Shown: positions 50,730 through 59,482 of the stretch, piece by piece
How the letters are laid out: every line of letters begins with the position of its first letter
Position numbering within the stretch: the first letter of the stretch is position 1
Assembly: GCA_937952135.1 (NCBI GenBank)
Contig: CALFYL010000004.1
Coordinates: forward strand, 27,858-91,857
Reading direction: 5' to 3'
Source of the DNA: an uncultured Planctomycetia bacterium
Lineage (GTDB): Bacteria > Planctomycetota > UBA1135 > GCA-002686595
Length of the DNA: 64,000 nucleotides
The notes under the pieces: model-generated
Database searches by the model: none
The model's input: only the letters and a program-made list of their open reading frames with translations
Told to the model about the DNA's origin: nothing
Position numbers and translations under genes: made by a program

Positions 50730-52895
50730 ATGCCCCAGCGCCAACTCTTGCTCGCCCTGGCCGCGATGGCGGCGCTCACGCTGGTGCTCGCACTGGTCTT
50801 GCGCCGTGAGAACGGTCCCGCGGCTGCGAACGCGGCGCCCGTCAACACTCGGACCGCGGCGCCCGCGCCCGAGGTGCTCGCGCCCAGCGCGGACGCGCCG
50901 CAGCGGGAACCGATCGACGCGCGGAGCGAAATTCCGACGCTCGGCCCCCTCGAGGCGCTCGAGGTCGGCGACACGGACATCGTCGAGAACGCGACGCCGA
51001 GCGGCGAAGTGCGCGTCGAAGTGCGCGTGCTCGCGCCGAACGAGACCACGCCGCTCTCGCCGCATCCCTACGCCGGCGGAGTGGTGCACACGATGCAATG
51101 GGACTCGGAGACCGAGGCGACCGAACCGCTCTCGGCCCCGATCGACGCCGACGGCATCGCACGCTTTCATTTCCCCGGGCCCGTGCACCTCGATTGGTTC
51201 CGCAGCGAGGCTCGGGCGGCGGCGGGGCTCGCGCCGGGTTTCCTCGAATCGCACGAGGACCTGCCCGCGGGCGCGCTGTACCGCGTCGCGATCCAGTGCA
51301 CACCCGGCGCGCGCGTGGTCGGAACGGTCACGACGCTCGACGGGCGCGCGCTGGCGGGCGTCGAGGTCGCGGCGTACATCGAAGGCAACGGGGTTCGCGA
51401 CGAGTGGGCCGACGACTGGTACCCGGGGCACTTCACGGCGCACAGCGACGCGAGCGGAGCGTTCGCGTTCGACGCTTTGCCCGCGGGCTCGGTGACCGTT
51501 TTCGTGCGGCCGGGCGAGTGGTTGCAGATCTCGCCCGATTTCCACGGCCTGCTCAGCGAACGCGTGAGCTTCGAGCTGGAGGTCGGCGAGACGCACGACG
51601 TCGGACTCTTGAAGTTGACGCCGCGCGCCGCGGTGGATGTGCGCATCGTCGACGCCGCGGGCCGCGCGGCGATCGGAACCGAAGTGCAGTTCAAAGTCGT
51701 GCGTTTCGACGATCCCTACTTGCAGCACGTGGTCGACTGGGAGGCGCGCTTGGATCCCGATACGGTGCGCGAGCTGCACGGCGACATCGCGCCGGAGCAG
51801 GTCAGCGAGTTGATCGAGGCCGCGAACCGCGAGGCCCAGAGCACGCCGATCTGGTGCGAGGACGTGACGGAACGCAGGACCGACGGCGAGGGCCGCGTGC
51901 GCGTGAACCTCGTGGCGGGGCTTTGGGAGGTGTGCGTCCGGCCCAAACTCGGCGACGACTCGCTCGAAGTGCGCCGCAACGTCTGGCTGCCGGGCGAGAA
52001 CCTGCTCGTGCAACTGCCGCTCGAGCTGGTGAGCGTCGTCGGCGAAATCCTCGACGCCGAAACGGCGAAGCCTGTGCACTACGCCAACGTCGTGTTGACG
52101 GTGAACGAGCAGAGCGTCGCGGGCCGGTCCGGGCGCGACGGACGCTTCCGCATCGACTCCGTTTTGCTCCGCGGGCCGTCTCGACTGAGCGCGCAGCATC
52201 CGAACTACTTCTCGCTCGAGCGCGACATCGACGCCGACGCGCGCGAGCTCCAGCTCCGCTTGCTGCCTTCGATGCGCCTCGTGCTGCGGTTTCGCGACAC
52301 GAACGGCGCCGCGGTCGGATCCGGCGCGGTCCACGTGATCCCCACGGGTCTCGACGCGCGCGGCAGCGGGGCGCCGGCGCCCGCCGAGTGGGCGGCGAAG
52401 CTCGGCAGCGTGGCCGCGAGCGCGAACCTCAACGGGGAAGGAGTCGTGATTTTCCTCGAGCTGTGGCCAGGAACCTACGACGTCGTGTTGTCGCTTCCGA
52501 CGGACACGGGGCGGCGCGGCGCCTGGGGCGAAGTGCTTCCCGAACCCGTCGAAGCGCAGCGCTGGTCGCTGCGCGCATCGCGCGAAGTCCAGCAACTCAG
52601 CGTGGACCTCACGCGCCATTCCGCCGCGCCGCCGCCCGTCTACGCGCTTCTCAACGCGTCCGTGGTCGACGCGAAATCCGGCGCGGCCGTCGACGGCGCC
52701 GAGATCGAGATCGCTCACACGCTGCTCACGCGCACCTTCACGACCCGAGACGAACGCGACCTGCACCTGTCGCTCCCCGTCGGCGAAATCCGAGTCACGG
52801 TGCGCCATCCCGAGTACGACGTCCTCGAGCTCGGCCCGCTCGAGATCGGCGCACGAGGCCACTCGGCGCTTTGGAAGCTCGAGCGAACTCCGTGA
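50730..52895 (+). CDS. Large membrane-anchored carboxypeptidase-regulatory-like protein (copy 1)
   Basis: About 721 aa. Anchor MPQRQLLLALAAMAALTLVLALVLR, a Pro/Ala linker to ~70, then successive beta-sandwich units resembling CarboxypepD_reg domains (VVGTVTTLDGRALAGVEVAAYIEG ~190; VVGEILDAETAKPVHYANVVLTV ~430; LNASVVDAKSGAAVDGAEIEI ~640). Matches the protein at 59483 throughout. Inferred to face the periplasm or cell surface; no catalytic motif seen. Confidence 0.82.
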   Translation: MPQRQLLLALAAMAALTLVLALVLRRENGPAAANAAPVNTRTAAPAPEVLAPSADAPQREPIDARSEIPTLGPLEALEVGDTDIVENATPSGEVRVEVRVLAPNETTPLSPHPYAGGVVHTMQWDSETEATEPLSAPIDADGIARFHFPGPVHLDWFRSEARAAAGLAPGFLESHEDLPAGALYRVAIQCTPGARVVGTVTTLDGRALAGVEVAAYIEGNGVRDEWADDWYPGHFTAHSDASGAFAFDALPAGSVTVFVRPGEWLQISPDFHGLLSERVSFELEVGETHDVGLLKLTPRAAVDVRIVDAAGRAAIGTEVQFKVVRFDDPYLQHVVDWEARLDPDTVRELHGDIAPEQVSELIEAANREAQSTPIWCEDVTERRTDGEGRVRVNLVAGLWEVCVRPKLGDDSLEVRRNVWLPGENLLVQLPLELVSVVGEILDAETAKPVHYANVVLTVNEQSVAGRSGRDGRFRIDSVLLRGPSRLSAQHPNYFSLERDIDADARELQLRLLPSMRLVLRFRDTNGAAVGSGAVHVIPTGLDARGSGAPAPAEWAAKLGSVAASANLNGEGVVIFLELWPGTYDVVLSLPTDTGRRGAWGEVLPEPVEAQRWSLRASREVQQLSVDLTRHSAAPPPVYALLNASVVDAKSGAAVDGAEIEIAHTLLTRTFTTRDERDLHLSLPVGEIRVTVRHPEYDVLELGPLEIGARGHSALWKLERTP

Positions 52896-52935
52896 GGCGC
52901 GCAGACCGGCGAATTCCGCTCGCTAGACTGCGCGC

Positions 52936-53400
52936 GTGAGCGAAGTCCTGCATTTCTGCCGCCGCTTCGTCGAGTTCGTCGAGCGCGAAGGCGTCGCGGG
53001 TGACGCGGAGCTGCGCGAACTCCAGTGGATCACGTTGCGTCTGTCTGCGAGCGCCGCCCATCGAGCCCCCAGCGCCTCGACTCCGGTGGAAGACGAGCGT
53101 CCGATCGCCAGCGCAACACGCACTCGGGCCGAGATCGCGGCGCGTTTCCCGCGCTTCGGTTGGCACCGGAGCGTCCTCGACCGCCTGATCGCCGCGGAGC
53201 CCCGCATGGACGCCGGCGACGCGATCGACGACATCGAGGACATCTACAACGATGCTCGCGAAGCGCTCGAGGTGCTCGATGCGCACGGCGAGGAGGAAGC
53301 CGAGGAGCACTTTCAGCTGCTGTTTCGGGCGCACACCGGAGCTCGCGCGCACGACCTCGCCGCCTACCTTCACGACTTGCGGACACGCAGTGCGAGCTGA
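52936..53400 (+). CDS. DUF5063-like protein
   Basis: 154 aa, GTG start at 52936. All-helical composition with FCRRFVEFVEREG at the start, WITLRLSAS in helix two, and the acidic DAIDDIEDIYNDAREALEVLDAHG (~102-125), which resembles the D-L-x-D-I-Y motif of DUF5063 proteins. No membrane or signal segment. Assignment tentative. Followed 9 bp later by the SRPBCC gene. Confidence 0.7.
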   Translation: MSEVLHFCRRFVEFVEREGVAGDAELRELQWITLRLSASAAHRAPSASTPVEDERPIASATRTRAEIAARFPRFGWHRSVLDRLIAAEPRMDAGDAIDDIEDIYNDAREALEVLDAHGEEEAEEHFQLLFRAHTGARAHDLAAYLHDLRTRSAS

Positions 53401-53409
53401 CCGCGTGCG

Positions 53410-53877
53410 ATGAACCTGCGCTTCGAACAACACGTCGCCGCGCCACGGGACGCCTTGTTCGAGTTCCACTCCACCCCCGCCAACCTCACGCGCCTGCTCG
53501 AAGGCTGGAGGGGCTTCAGGCTGCTCGAGCACGACGGCCACATCCGGCCGGGCTCGCGCGTGCGGCTCGAGCAACGCGTCACGGGGCTGCGCCACGAGAT
53601 GGTGTTCGAGCACTTTCTCCTCGAACCGCCGCTGCGCTTCGGCGAGCGCCAGATCCGCGGGCCGTTCCGGCGCTTCGAGCACGTGCACGAGTTCTTCGAG
53701 GCCGAAAACGGCTCGCGGATCGTCGACACGGTCGAATTCGAGCTGCCCTGGTTCCTCGGAGGCGCACTCGCCGAGCATTTCGTCGCCGCGCCCGAGCTCC
53801 GGCGCTTCTTCGAGTTCCGCCGCCGGGCCTACCGCCGGCTTTGCGAGAGCGGCGAGCTGAAAGAGTGCTCGCAATGA
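53410..53877 (+). CDS. SRPBCC (START/Bet v1-like) family protein
   Basis: 155 aa. Helix-grip fold pattern: N-terminal strand MNLRFEQHVAAPRDALFEFHSTPANL, GSRVRLEQRV, FEHFLLEPPLRFGERQIRGPFRRFEHVHEF, DTVEFELPW, and a long C-terminal helix EFRRRAYRRLCESGEL. The family binds small hydrophobic ligands; some are cyclases or ligand carriers. The stop overlaps the next start as ATGA. Confidence 0.85.
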   Translation: MNLRFEQHVAAPRDALFEFHSTPANLTRLLEGWRGFRLLEHDGHIRPGSRVRLEQRVTGLRHEMVFEHFLLEPPLRFGERQIRGPFRRFEHVHEFFEAENGSRIVDTVEFELPWFLGGALAEHFVAAPELRRFFEFRRRAYRRLCESGELKECSQ

Positions 53878-55019
53878 AGCTCGTCTGCGTGCTCGGCGGC
53901 GGCGGCATCTTCGGCGGCCGCATCGCCCGCGCGCTCGCCGCGACCCACGGTTTGAGCGTGCGCGTCGTCGGTCGCGACGCGCGGCGCGGCGAGTCCTTCT
54001 CGCGCGAGATCGGCGCCGAGTTCCTGCGCGCCGATCTGACGGCGCCGGGCGCGTTGAATGCGGTGCTCGACGGCGTCGCGCTCGCGATCGACGCCGCGGG
54101 GCCGTTCCAGGGCCGCGACTACGCGCTCGCGCGAGCCTGCATCGACTCCGGAGCCCACTACCTCGACCTCGCCGATGCGCGCCGCTTCGTCACGGGCATC
54201 GGCGAACTCGACGCCCGCGCGCGCGAACGCGGCGTGTTCGTCGGCGCCGGCGCGAGTTCGGCGCCGACCATCACGCACGCGCTCATCGAGTCCGTCGCGC
54301 ACGAGTTCGAGACGATCGACGAACTCGACCTCGCGCTCAGCCCCGGCAATCAGAACCCGCGCGGCGCGGCGACGATCGGCGCGGTGCTCGGAATCCTCGG
54401 CGCACCGATGAAGGTGTGGATCGACGGCGCGTGGCGCGAGCGCCGCGGCTGGGGCGTTGCTGCTTGGCTCGAATTCCCGCCCGACGTCGGCCGCCGCCGC
54501 GTCCACAACTGCGAGCTCCCCGACCTCGACCTCTTTCCCCCCCACTTCGGCGCGCGCACGGTGCGCTTCCGCGCCGGCGTCGAACTCGACCTCTTCAACC
54601 GCGCACTGAGCGCCCTCGCGTTCCTGCGCCGCCTTCGACTCGTGCCGCACCTCGCGCCCCTTGCGCCGCTCGCGCGCGACGTGTCGCTGTGGTTCTTCTC
54701 GCGCGGCTCGAAGAACGGCTCGCTCGCTGCGTGGGTGCGCGGCCGCAGCCTCGTCGGAGAGCCGCTCGAGCGCAAGGTCGCCCTCGTCACCGCCGACGAC
54801 GGCCCGGCGACGCCGAGCGCGCCCGCCATCCTGCTCGCGCGAAAAATCCTGCTCGGTGCGGGACTTCCCGCGGGCGCCCGGCCGTGCGCGGGTCTGCTCA
54901 CGCTTGGAGAATTGCTCGCGCACCTCGAGCCGCTCGGGATCTGGTGCGCGCGCGGCGACGACGCCGGCGTGTGGAGTGCTCGGCCGGAGTGGGCGCCATC
55001 GGGCTGCTCAAAAGCGTGA
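53874..55019 (+). CDS. Saccharopine dehydrogenase-like NAD(P)-binding oxidoreductase
   Basis: About 381 aa. Starts with a Rossmann motif MKLVCVLGGGGIFGGRIARAL (GxGxxG variant GGGGIFG). The segment DAAGPFQGRDYALARACIDSGAHYLDLADAR (~82-112) is typical of trans-acting enoyl reductase/saccharopine dehydrogenase-like proteins. Substrate unknown. Coupled to the SRPBCC gene by a 4-base overlap, so the two may act on one lipid or polyketide-like substrate. Confidence 0.85.
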   Translation: MKLVCVLGGGGIFGGRIARALAATHGLSVRVVGRDARRGESFSREIGAEFLRADLTAPGALNAVLDGVALAIDAAGPFQGRDYALARACIDSGAHYLDLADARRFVTGIGELDARARERGVFVGAGASSAPTITHALIESVAHEFETIDELDLALSPGNQNPRGAATIGAVLGILGAPMKVWIDGAWRERRGWGVAAWLEFPPDVGRRRVHNCELPDLDLFPPHFGARTVRFRAGVELDLFNRALSALAFLRRLRLVPHLAPLAPLARDVSLWFFSRGSKNGSLAAWVRGRSLVGEPLERKVALVTADDGPATPSAPAILLARKILLGAGLPAGARPCAGLLTLGELLAHLEPLGIWCARGDDAGVWSARPEWAPSGCSKA

Positions 55020-55030
55020 AGGCGCCCATG

Positions 55031-56707
55031 CTAGGGTCGGAAGACGATCTCCAAGGCGTTGGTGACGTTGGTGCCGGCGCCGCAGGGGCCGGCGGGGTCG
55101 CGGTACCAGCACTGGAAGTTCCAGACCGAGCCGGGCTGGATGCGGCCGGTGGGCGGGAAGAGTTGGCTGCGCGAAATGATGTCGGCGCGCAGCGCGGCGC
55201 CTTCTGAATTCGACTGCATCACTCCGTAGCGGTAGAAGCCGCTCGAGGCGGAGCTGACGACGCGCAGACCGTCGCCAAGGACGGTTTGGCCCACGCCCGC
55301 GCCCATGAAAAGGATCGCGCTCTTGTTGGGCTGGAGCTTGCGCGCCTCAAGCCGCAGCTCGTCGAGTGCGACGCTGCTCGAGCCTGCCGCGCCGAGCGTG
55401 GCGCCGACGCCGGTGGAGTTCAGGCAGCCGGCGTTCTTGTCGTGGTTGGCGCACGGCGCGCCGCTCATGCACCAGCCGAACTGCCGCGCGTCGGGGCAGA
55501 ATTCGAAGATGTAGACCGCGCCCGAGTTGCAACTCGGAACCGTCGGGCAAAGGTCGTCGCGGCCGGACACTCCGACGATCACCGTGGATCCATCCAGGGC
55601 GAGGTTGTTGCCAAAAGCGTCGTTGTCGAGCGCGTCGTTGGGGGTGAAGCGCGCTAGTTCGATCCAGCCAGTGGGCTCTAGGCGAAAGACGTACGCCGCG
55701 CCGCGACTCGTGAAGGTGTTCGGATCGAGTGGTGCTCCAGCTACCGTCAAGTCGCCCGACGAGATCAGTCTCGTTCCAAACAACAATCCACTGTTCCACG
55801 AATGTTGCAGTAACTCCTGCGCGCCGATCCAAGTCGCTCCGCTGCGGTCATAGCCGTACACCGCCCCCGTGCCGTGAACGCCTAGGTGGCGATGGGTAGC
55901 CGACCCCACCAACGCGGAGTCTTGGAGCGCAACCAACGAAGTGCCAAATGAGCTACTCGAATTGGGATCCGCCGCACGGAGCTTGGCGACTTCGATCCAC
56001 TGGACGCCATTGAACTCGAAGACGTACGCGGCGCCCTGGCTGTCGCCTGCCGGCCCGTCCGCCGCAGAGCCGACGATGGCGGTGTTTCCGTGCAACGCGA
56101 CTTCCTGACCGAAGAAATCAAAAAGCACGCCATCGCTCGCCTGAAGTCGCGCGGTCTGTGACCAGACTCCGGCCACGCGCTCGAAGACGTAGGCGGCGCC
56201 GACGGAACTCTCCTGACGGGCGCCGATCAGCATGCGGTTGCCGTCCAGGGAGATGCTCGTCCCGAAGTTCGCGTTCGAGACCGTGGGCGTCGACACGAGC
56301 TTCTGTACTTCAATCCAGTTGGAGCCGACGCGCTCGAAAACGTAGACGGAGCCCGCATTGAAGACTCCGTTGGGAGACTCGCTCTTCGCATTCACGATGC
56401 ACGTCGAACCCTCCAGGACGACACAGTTTCCGAACCCATCGCCCTCTTGCGCATCCGAGGAGAAGAACTTCTCGACGAAGGCCCAGCCACCACCGCGCCG
56501 CTGGTACGAGTACACGGCTCCGGCGGTGGAAGCGATCTGGCTGTCCTGGCGCACGCCGACGACAAGCCAACCCTGGTCGGCGGCTACGGCGGTGCCGAAG
56601 CTTTGCCACTGGTGGCCGTCGAAGGCGAGGATCTTGGAGGTTTGGATCTGTGCCGCACCAAGCGTCGTCAGCACGCAAACTCCAGCGAGGCCGGTCAGCA
56701 GTTTCAC
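55031..56707 (-). CDS. Secreted FG-GAP repeat protein with shared C-terminal domain (copy 2)
   Basis: About 558 aa, GTG start at 56707 with GGAG ~11 nt upstream. Signal peptide MKLLTGLAGVCVLTTLGAAQ. Six to seven FG-GAP blades (SFGTAVAADQGWLVVGV, GAVYSYQRRGGGW and similar). C-terminal ~147 residues, from WCMSGAPC to NALEIVFRP, belong to the shared domain but are the most divergent copy (extra cysteines near its start). Base composition is visibly less GC-rich than neighbours. It converges with the oxidoreductase, 11-bp gap. Confidence 0.88.
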   Translation of the reverse strand: MKLLTGLAGVCVLTTLGAAQIQTSKILAFDGHQWQSFGTAVAADQGWLVVGVRQDSQIASTAGAVYSYQRRGGGWAFVEKFFSSDAQEGDGFGNCVVLEGSTCIVNAKSESPNGVFNAGSVYVFERVGSNWIEVQKLVSTPTVSNANFGTSISLDGNRMLIGARQESSVGAAYVFERVAGVWSQTARLQASDGVLFDFFGQEVALHGNTAIVGSAADGPAGDSQGAAYVFEFNGVQWIEVAKLRAADPNSSSSFGTSLVALQDSALVGSATHRHLGVHGTGAVYGYDRSGATWIGAQELLQHSWNSGLLFGTRLISSGDLTVAGAPLDPNTFTSRGAAYVFRLEPTGWIELARFTPNDALDNDAFGNNLALDGSTVIVGVSGRDDLCPTVPSCNSGAVYIFEFCPDARQFGWCMSGAPCANHDKNAGCLNSTGVGATLGAAGSSSVALDELRLEARKLQPNKSAILFMGAGVGQTVLGDGLRVVSSASSGFYRYGVMQSNSEGAALRADIISRSQLFPPTGRIQPGSVWNFQCWYRDPAGPCGAGTNVTNALEIVFRP

Positions 56708-56809
56708 GTGGTCGATCTCCGGCGAGGTCCAGGCAGCAGTTCGAGCAAGGGATGCAGCGTCGACGTGAGGTCGCGGCGGTTCGCCACGACCCCATGCCCT
56801 CGCGAGGCG

Positions 56810-59152
56810 TCAGGGAGCGATGCGCACAATGCTATGCCCGGAACGGTTCTGGCGGTGGCATGCGGCAAAGCCCGTGTCCGCCGCCGGGAAGGACATGCCG
56901 CGCACGTGGGCGTCGGTGGAGCTCCGCACCGAATTCCAAGTGCTTCCGTCGGTGCTCTTCCACAGCTTTCCGCACTGACCGCCGACCCAGATCGCGCCGC
57001 CCGGCGCGATTTCGACCTCAGTCAAGACCTCGACCGTGGTCGCGGCGTCCCCGACGGCGCACTCGTCGAAGGTCTGAGCCACGGCCACGAAGTTGGAGAA
57101 CACCCCGCCCGAGAGCGTGGCCTTCAGCACGACACCTTGAGCTCCGCTCGAGGTGCGACGGATGCCGGTGGCGTAGGCCGTGGCTCCGTCGAAGTCGACA
57201 TCGGTCAACGCGGCGAGATTGGGCTCGTTCGGGATCGGAATCTCCGTCCAATTGATACCGGTCGAAGTCCGCTCGCAGTGGTAGGCCTTCCCCGTTACAC
57301 GCAGGTCCGGGGTTCGCGAACCGACGACCACGCCGTGGCCGCTGGTTGCGAAGCTGACGCCGTCCACGTTGAAGTCGGAGAAGCTGGCGTAGGTCTCGTT
57401 CGATGGGACGAACTGGCGCCAAAGGTCGAGTCCGACCGCCGGGTCGGAGTAGACGATCAATCCCGCACGACCGACGGCCCAGAACTCGAGGCCGCTGACC
57501 CAATCGACGTCGAGGAACTCGGTGGTCACGGCGCCGACACCAGCGGCCGGCACGATGTTCGAGTCGCCTGGGGATTCCCACAGGGGTGTCGGACCGTCGA
57601 GGTTGGTGTTGAACAGGATGGACGGGAACTTACTCGTCGCATTCTCGAACTGCCCAACTGCGACTCCGCGTAGCCCGGATCCATCCAACGCAATCGCATT
57701 GAGGAATGGCTTGTTCAAGGCGGCGCCGGTTTCTTCCTGGCTCCACGTCAGACCGGCATTCGAGGTTCGCGCAATCCGATTGAACTGACTGACCATCCAG
57801 CCTTCGTTGGCATTGCGAAACGCCACGTCTCGGACGCGCCACGGTTCGGCCTCTACCGGGTTGTCGGGCCGCATTTCGATGTCCCACGTCTGCCCGCCGT
57901 CGGCCGTGCGTCGAATGTAGCCGCCCATGGACACGGCGTAGCCGACGCCGTTCGACGCCGTGCCAGCGTCGGTTGCGACGCCGTAGCCCGGCAGAGTGAC
58001 GGCCGTCGTGGCTTGAAGCGGGAGGTTGCTGTACACGGACCGGTCGCGCCACACCGGCTGGTCGCCCGGCGAGATCGGGTCGGCGTCCGGTTCACGCACC
58101 ACGAGCTGCCCGTTGTAACCGCTCGCGATCGCCGAGTTGTCGCCGTGGAAGATCGACACGTTGTACAGCTCGCGGAAGAAGCGCAGCCGCCAAGTGTAGG
58201 TCGGATCGTTGGGATCCTCGGAGTAGGCGTGGTGACCGTTGCAGGCCGTGCAGCCGCTGAAGTTGCACTGGCACTCGTGCGGCTCGACCGACCAGGTCGT
58301 GCCGTTGTCGTAGGACGCCAGGACCAAGCCGCATCCCGTGCCCACGCCGCCGACCGAGAGCGCCAGTGGCAACGTCGGATGCCGGCTCATCTCGAGGTCC
58401 CAGAGCTCGAACGGGATGTTGGCCGTGCAGAACCTCTCCTCGACGCACGGGGGAAGGGTCGAAGTTCCGCACAGCGTTCGTAGCGAGAAGACCAAGTCCC
58501 ACTTGTCGAGATCGTTCGCGCGCTGCCGAAAAATCATCCCGGGTTGCGCGGATGCCAACGCCGTGCCGTCGGGTGCGAAGTCGAAGGCGTAGAGCTCAAG
58601 TGTGATAGGGCTGATCTCGTTGGGGCCTTCGAAGAACTCAGTCGTATGCCGGTGGCCTCCTGAAGGCAGGTGACGCCAAATGCCGTGCAGTCCAAGCGTG
58701 TAGATGTTTCCATCCGACGTGGCGTGCACATCCCAGAGGTCCGCGATTTCTCTTTGAAGCTCCGGAACGGTCTCCTCTTGGTGCCGGAACGCCGTCCGAG
58801 CTGCGGTTCCGATCTTCCTAAACAACCAGCCATCGAGTCCGACGGCGTAGGCTGTCACGATGCCGCCGGCTTCACGGGTTGACACGCGGCGCAGCAGCGA
58901 CTCCGCTTCAATGGGCGTCGACTGAAACGTCCACACGCCGCTGGCGTTTCGCTGACGCATGCTCCCGCCGTCTTCGACGGTGAGCACCTCGCCGTTGTCG
59001 AGCACGAACGCTTCGTTCACAAGGCCTGCCCAGCGCAGGGAACCGGTCTGAGCTTGCGCCACGCTCTCGAGCGCGAGTAACGCGAGCAGCATCGAGAGCC
59101 AACGACTAGGCGCGTGCGCGCGTTCGAGGGGGGGAGCGAGATCGGTCTTCAT
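56810..59152 (-). CDS. Secreted BNR/Ycf48-like beta-propeller protein
   Basis: About 780 aa from ATG 59152. Long n-region, then signal peptide WLSMLLALLALESVAQAQ. The chain repeats motifs with Asp-box character: RTADGGQTWDIEM, RTSNAGLTWSQEE, KSTDGSTWNSV, ASYDNGTTWSVEP, i.e. BNR/sialidase-type or photosystem-assembly Ycf48-like blades. Several cysteines cluster at ~270-330. No catalytic sialidase residues recognised. The shared C-terminal domain is absent (it ends GHSIVRIAP). Less GC-rich than its surroundings. Confidence 0.85.
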   Translation of the reverse strand: MKTDLAPPLERAHAPSRWLSMLLALLALESVAQAQTGSLRWAGLVNEAFVLDNGEVLTVEDGGSMRQRNASGVWTFQSTPIEAESLLRRVSTREAGGIVTAYAVGLDGWLFRKIGTAARTAFRHQEETVPELQREIADLWDVHATSDGNIYTLGLHGIWRHLPSGGHRHTTEFFEGPNEISPITLELYAFDFAPDGTALASAQPGMIFRQRANDLDKWDLVFSLRTLCGTSTLPPCVEERFCTANIPFELWDLEMSRHPTLPLALSVGGVGTGCGLVLASYDNGTTWSVEPHECQCNFSGCTACNGHHAYSEDPNDPTYTWRLRFFRELYNVSIFHGDNSAIASGYNGQLVVREPDADPISPGDQPVWRDRSVYSNLPLQATTAVTLPGYGVATDAGTASNGVGYAVSMGGYIRRTADGGQTWDIEMRPDNPVEAEPWRVRDVAFRNANEGWMVSQFNRIARTSNAGLTWSQEETGAALNKPFLNAIALDGSGLRGVAVGQFENATSKFPSILFNTNLDGPTPLWESPGDSNIVPAAGVGAVTTEFLDVDWVSGLEFWAVGRAGLIVYSDPAVGLDLWRQFVPSNETYASFSDFNVDGVSFATSGHGVVVGSRTPDLRVTGKAYHCERTSTGINWTEIPIPNEPNLAALTDVDFDGATAYATGIRRTSSGAQGVVLKATLSGGVFSNFVAVAQTFDECAVGDAATTVEVLTEVEIAPGGAIWVGGQCGKLWKSTDGSTWNSVRSSTDAHVRGMSFPAADTGFAACHRQNRSGHSIVRIAP

Positions 59153-59482
59153 GGCTTTCGATTCTCCATGTCGTGAACGGACGAGTCGGGAAGTGCTTCG
59201 TCGCGTCACTCCGAGCGCGCGGGCCGACAGGGGCCCCGCGTCGAGAATCGGCGAGCCGCAGGCATCGAGACTCCCTTGCGAAGGAACTGCCATCGACCTG
59301 CGACTCGTTCGAAGCTACTCCCAAGTCTCCGATCGCGATACGACACCCCGTCCGCGACTCGCTGCTTTCTCGTGCGCGAGACGGACCGTCGGAGTGGGCG
59401 CAGCGCGGGCGGCGACCGCAGCGTAGCTTGTAGCTACCCAGAGATTGCGGTCGCAGCGCGGAGCGCACGAGCGACTTACCCC
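59153..59482. other. Divergent intergenic region
   Basis: 330 bp between the BNR gene (minus) and the second carboxypeptidase-like gene (plus), relatively AT-richer. Frames are short and unconvincing. Likely carries both promoters; I cannot fix either. Confidence 0.5.
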
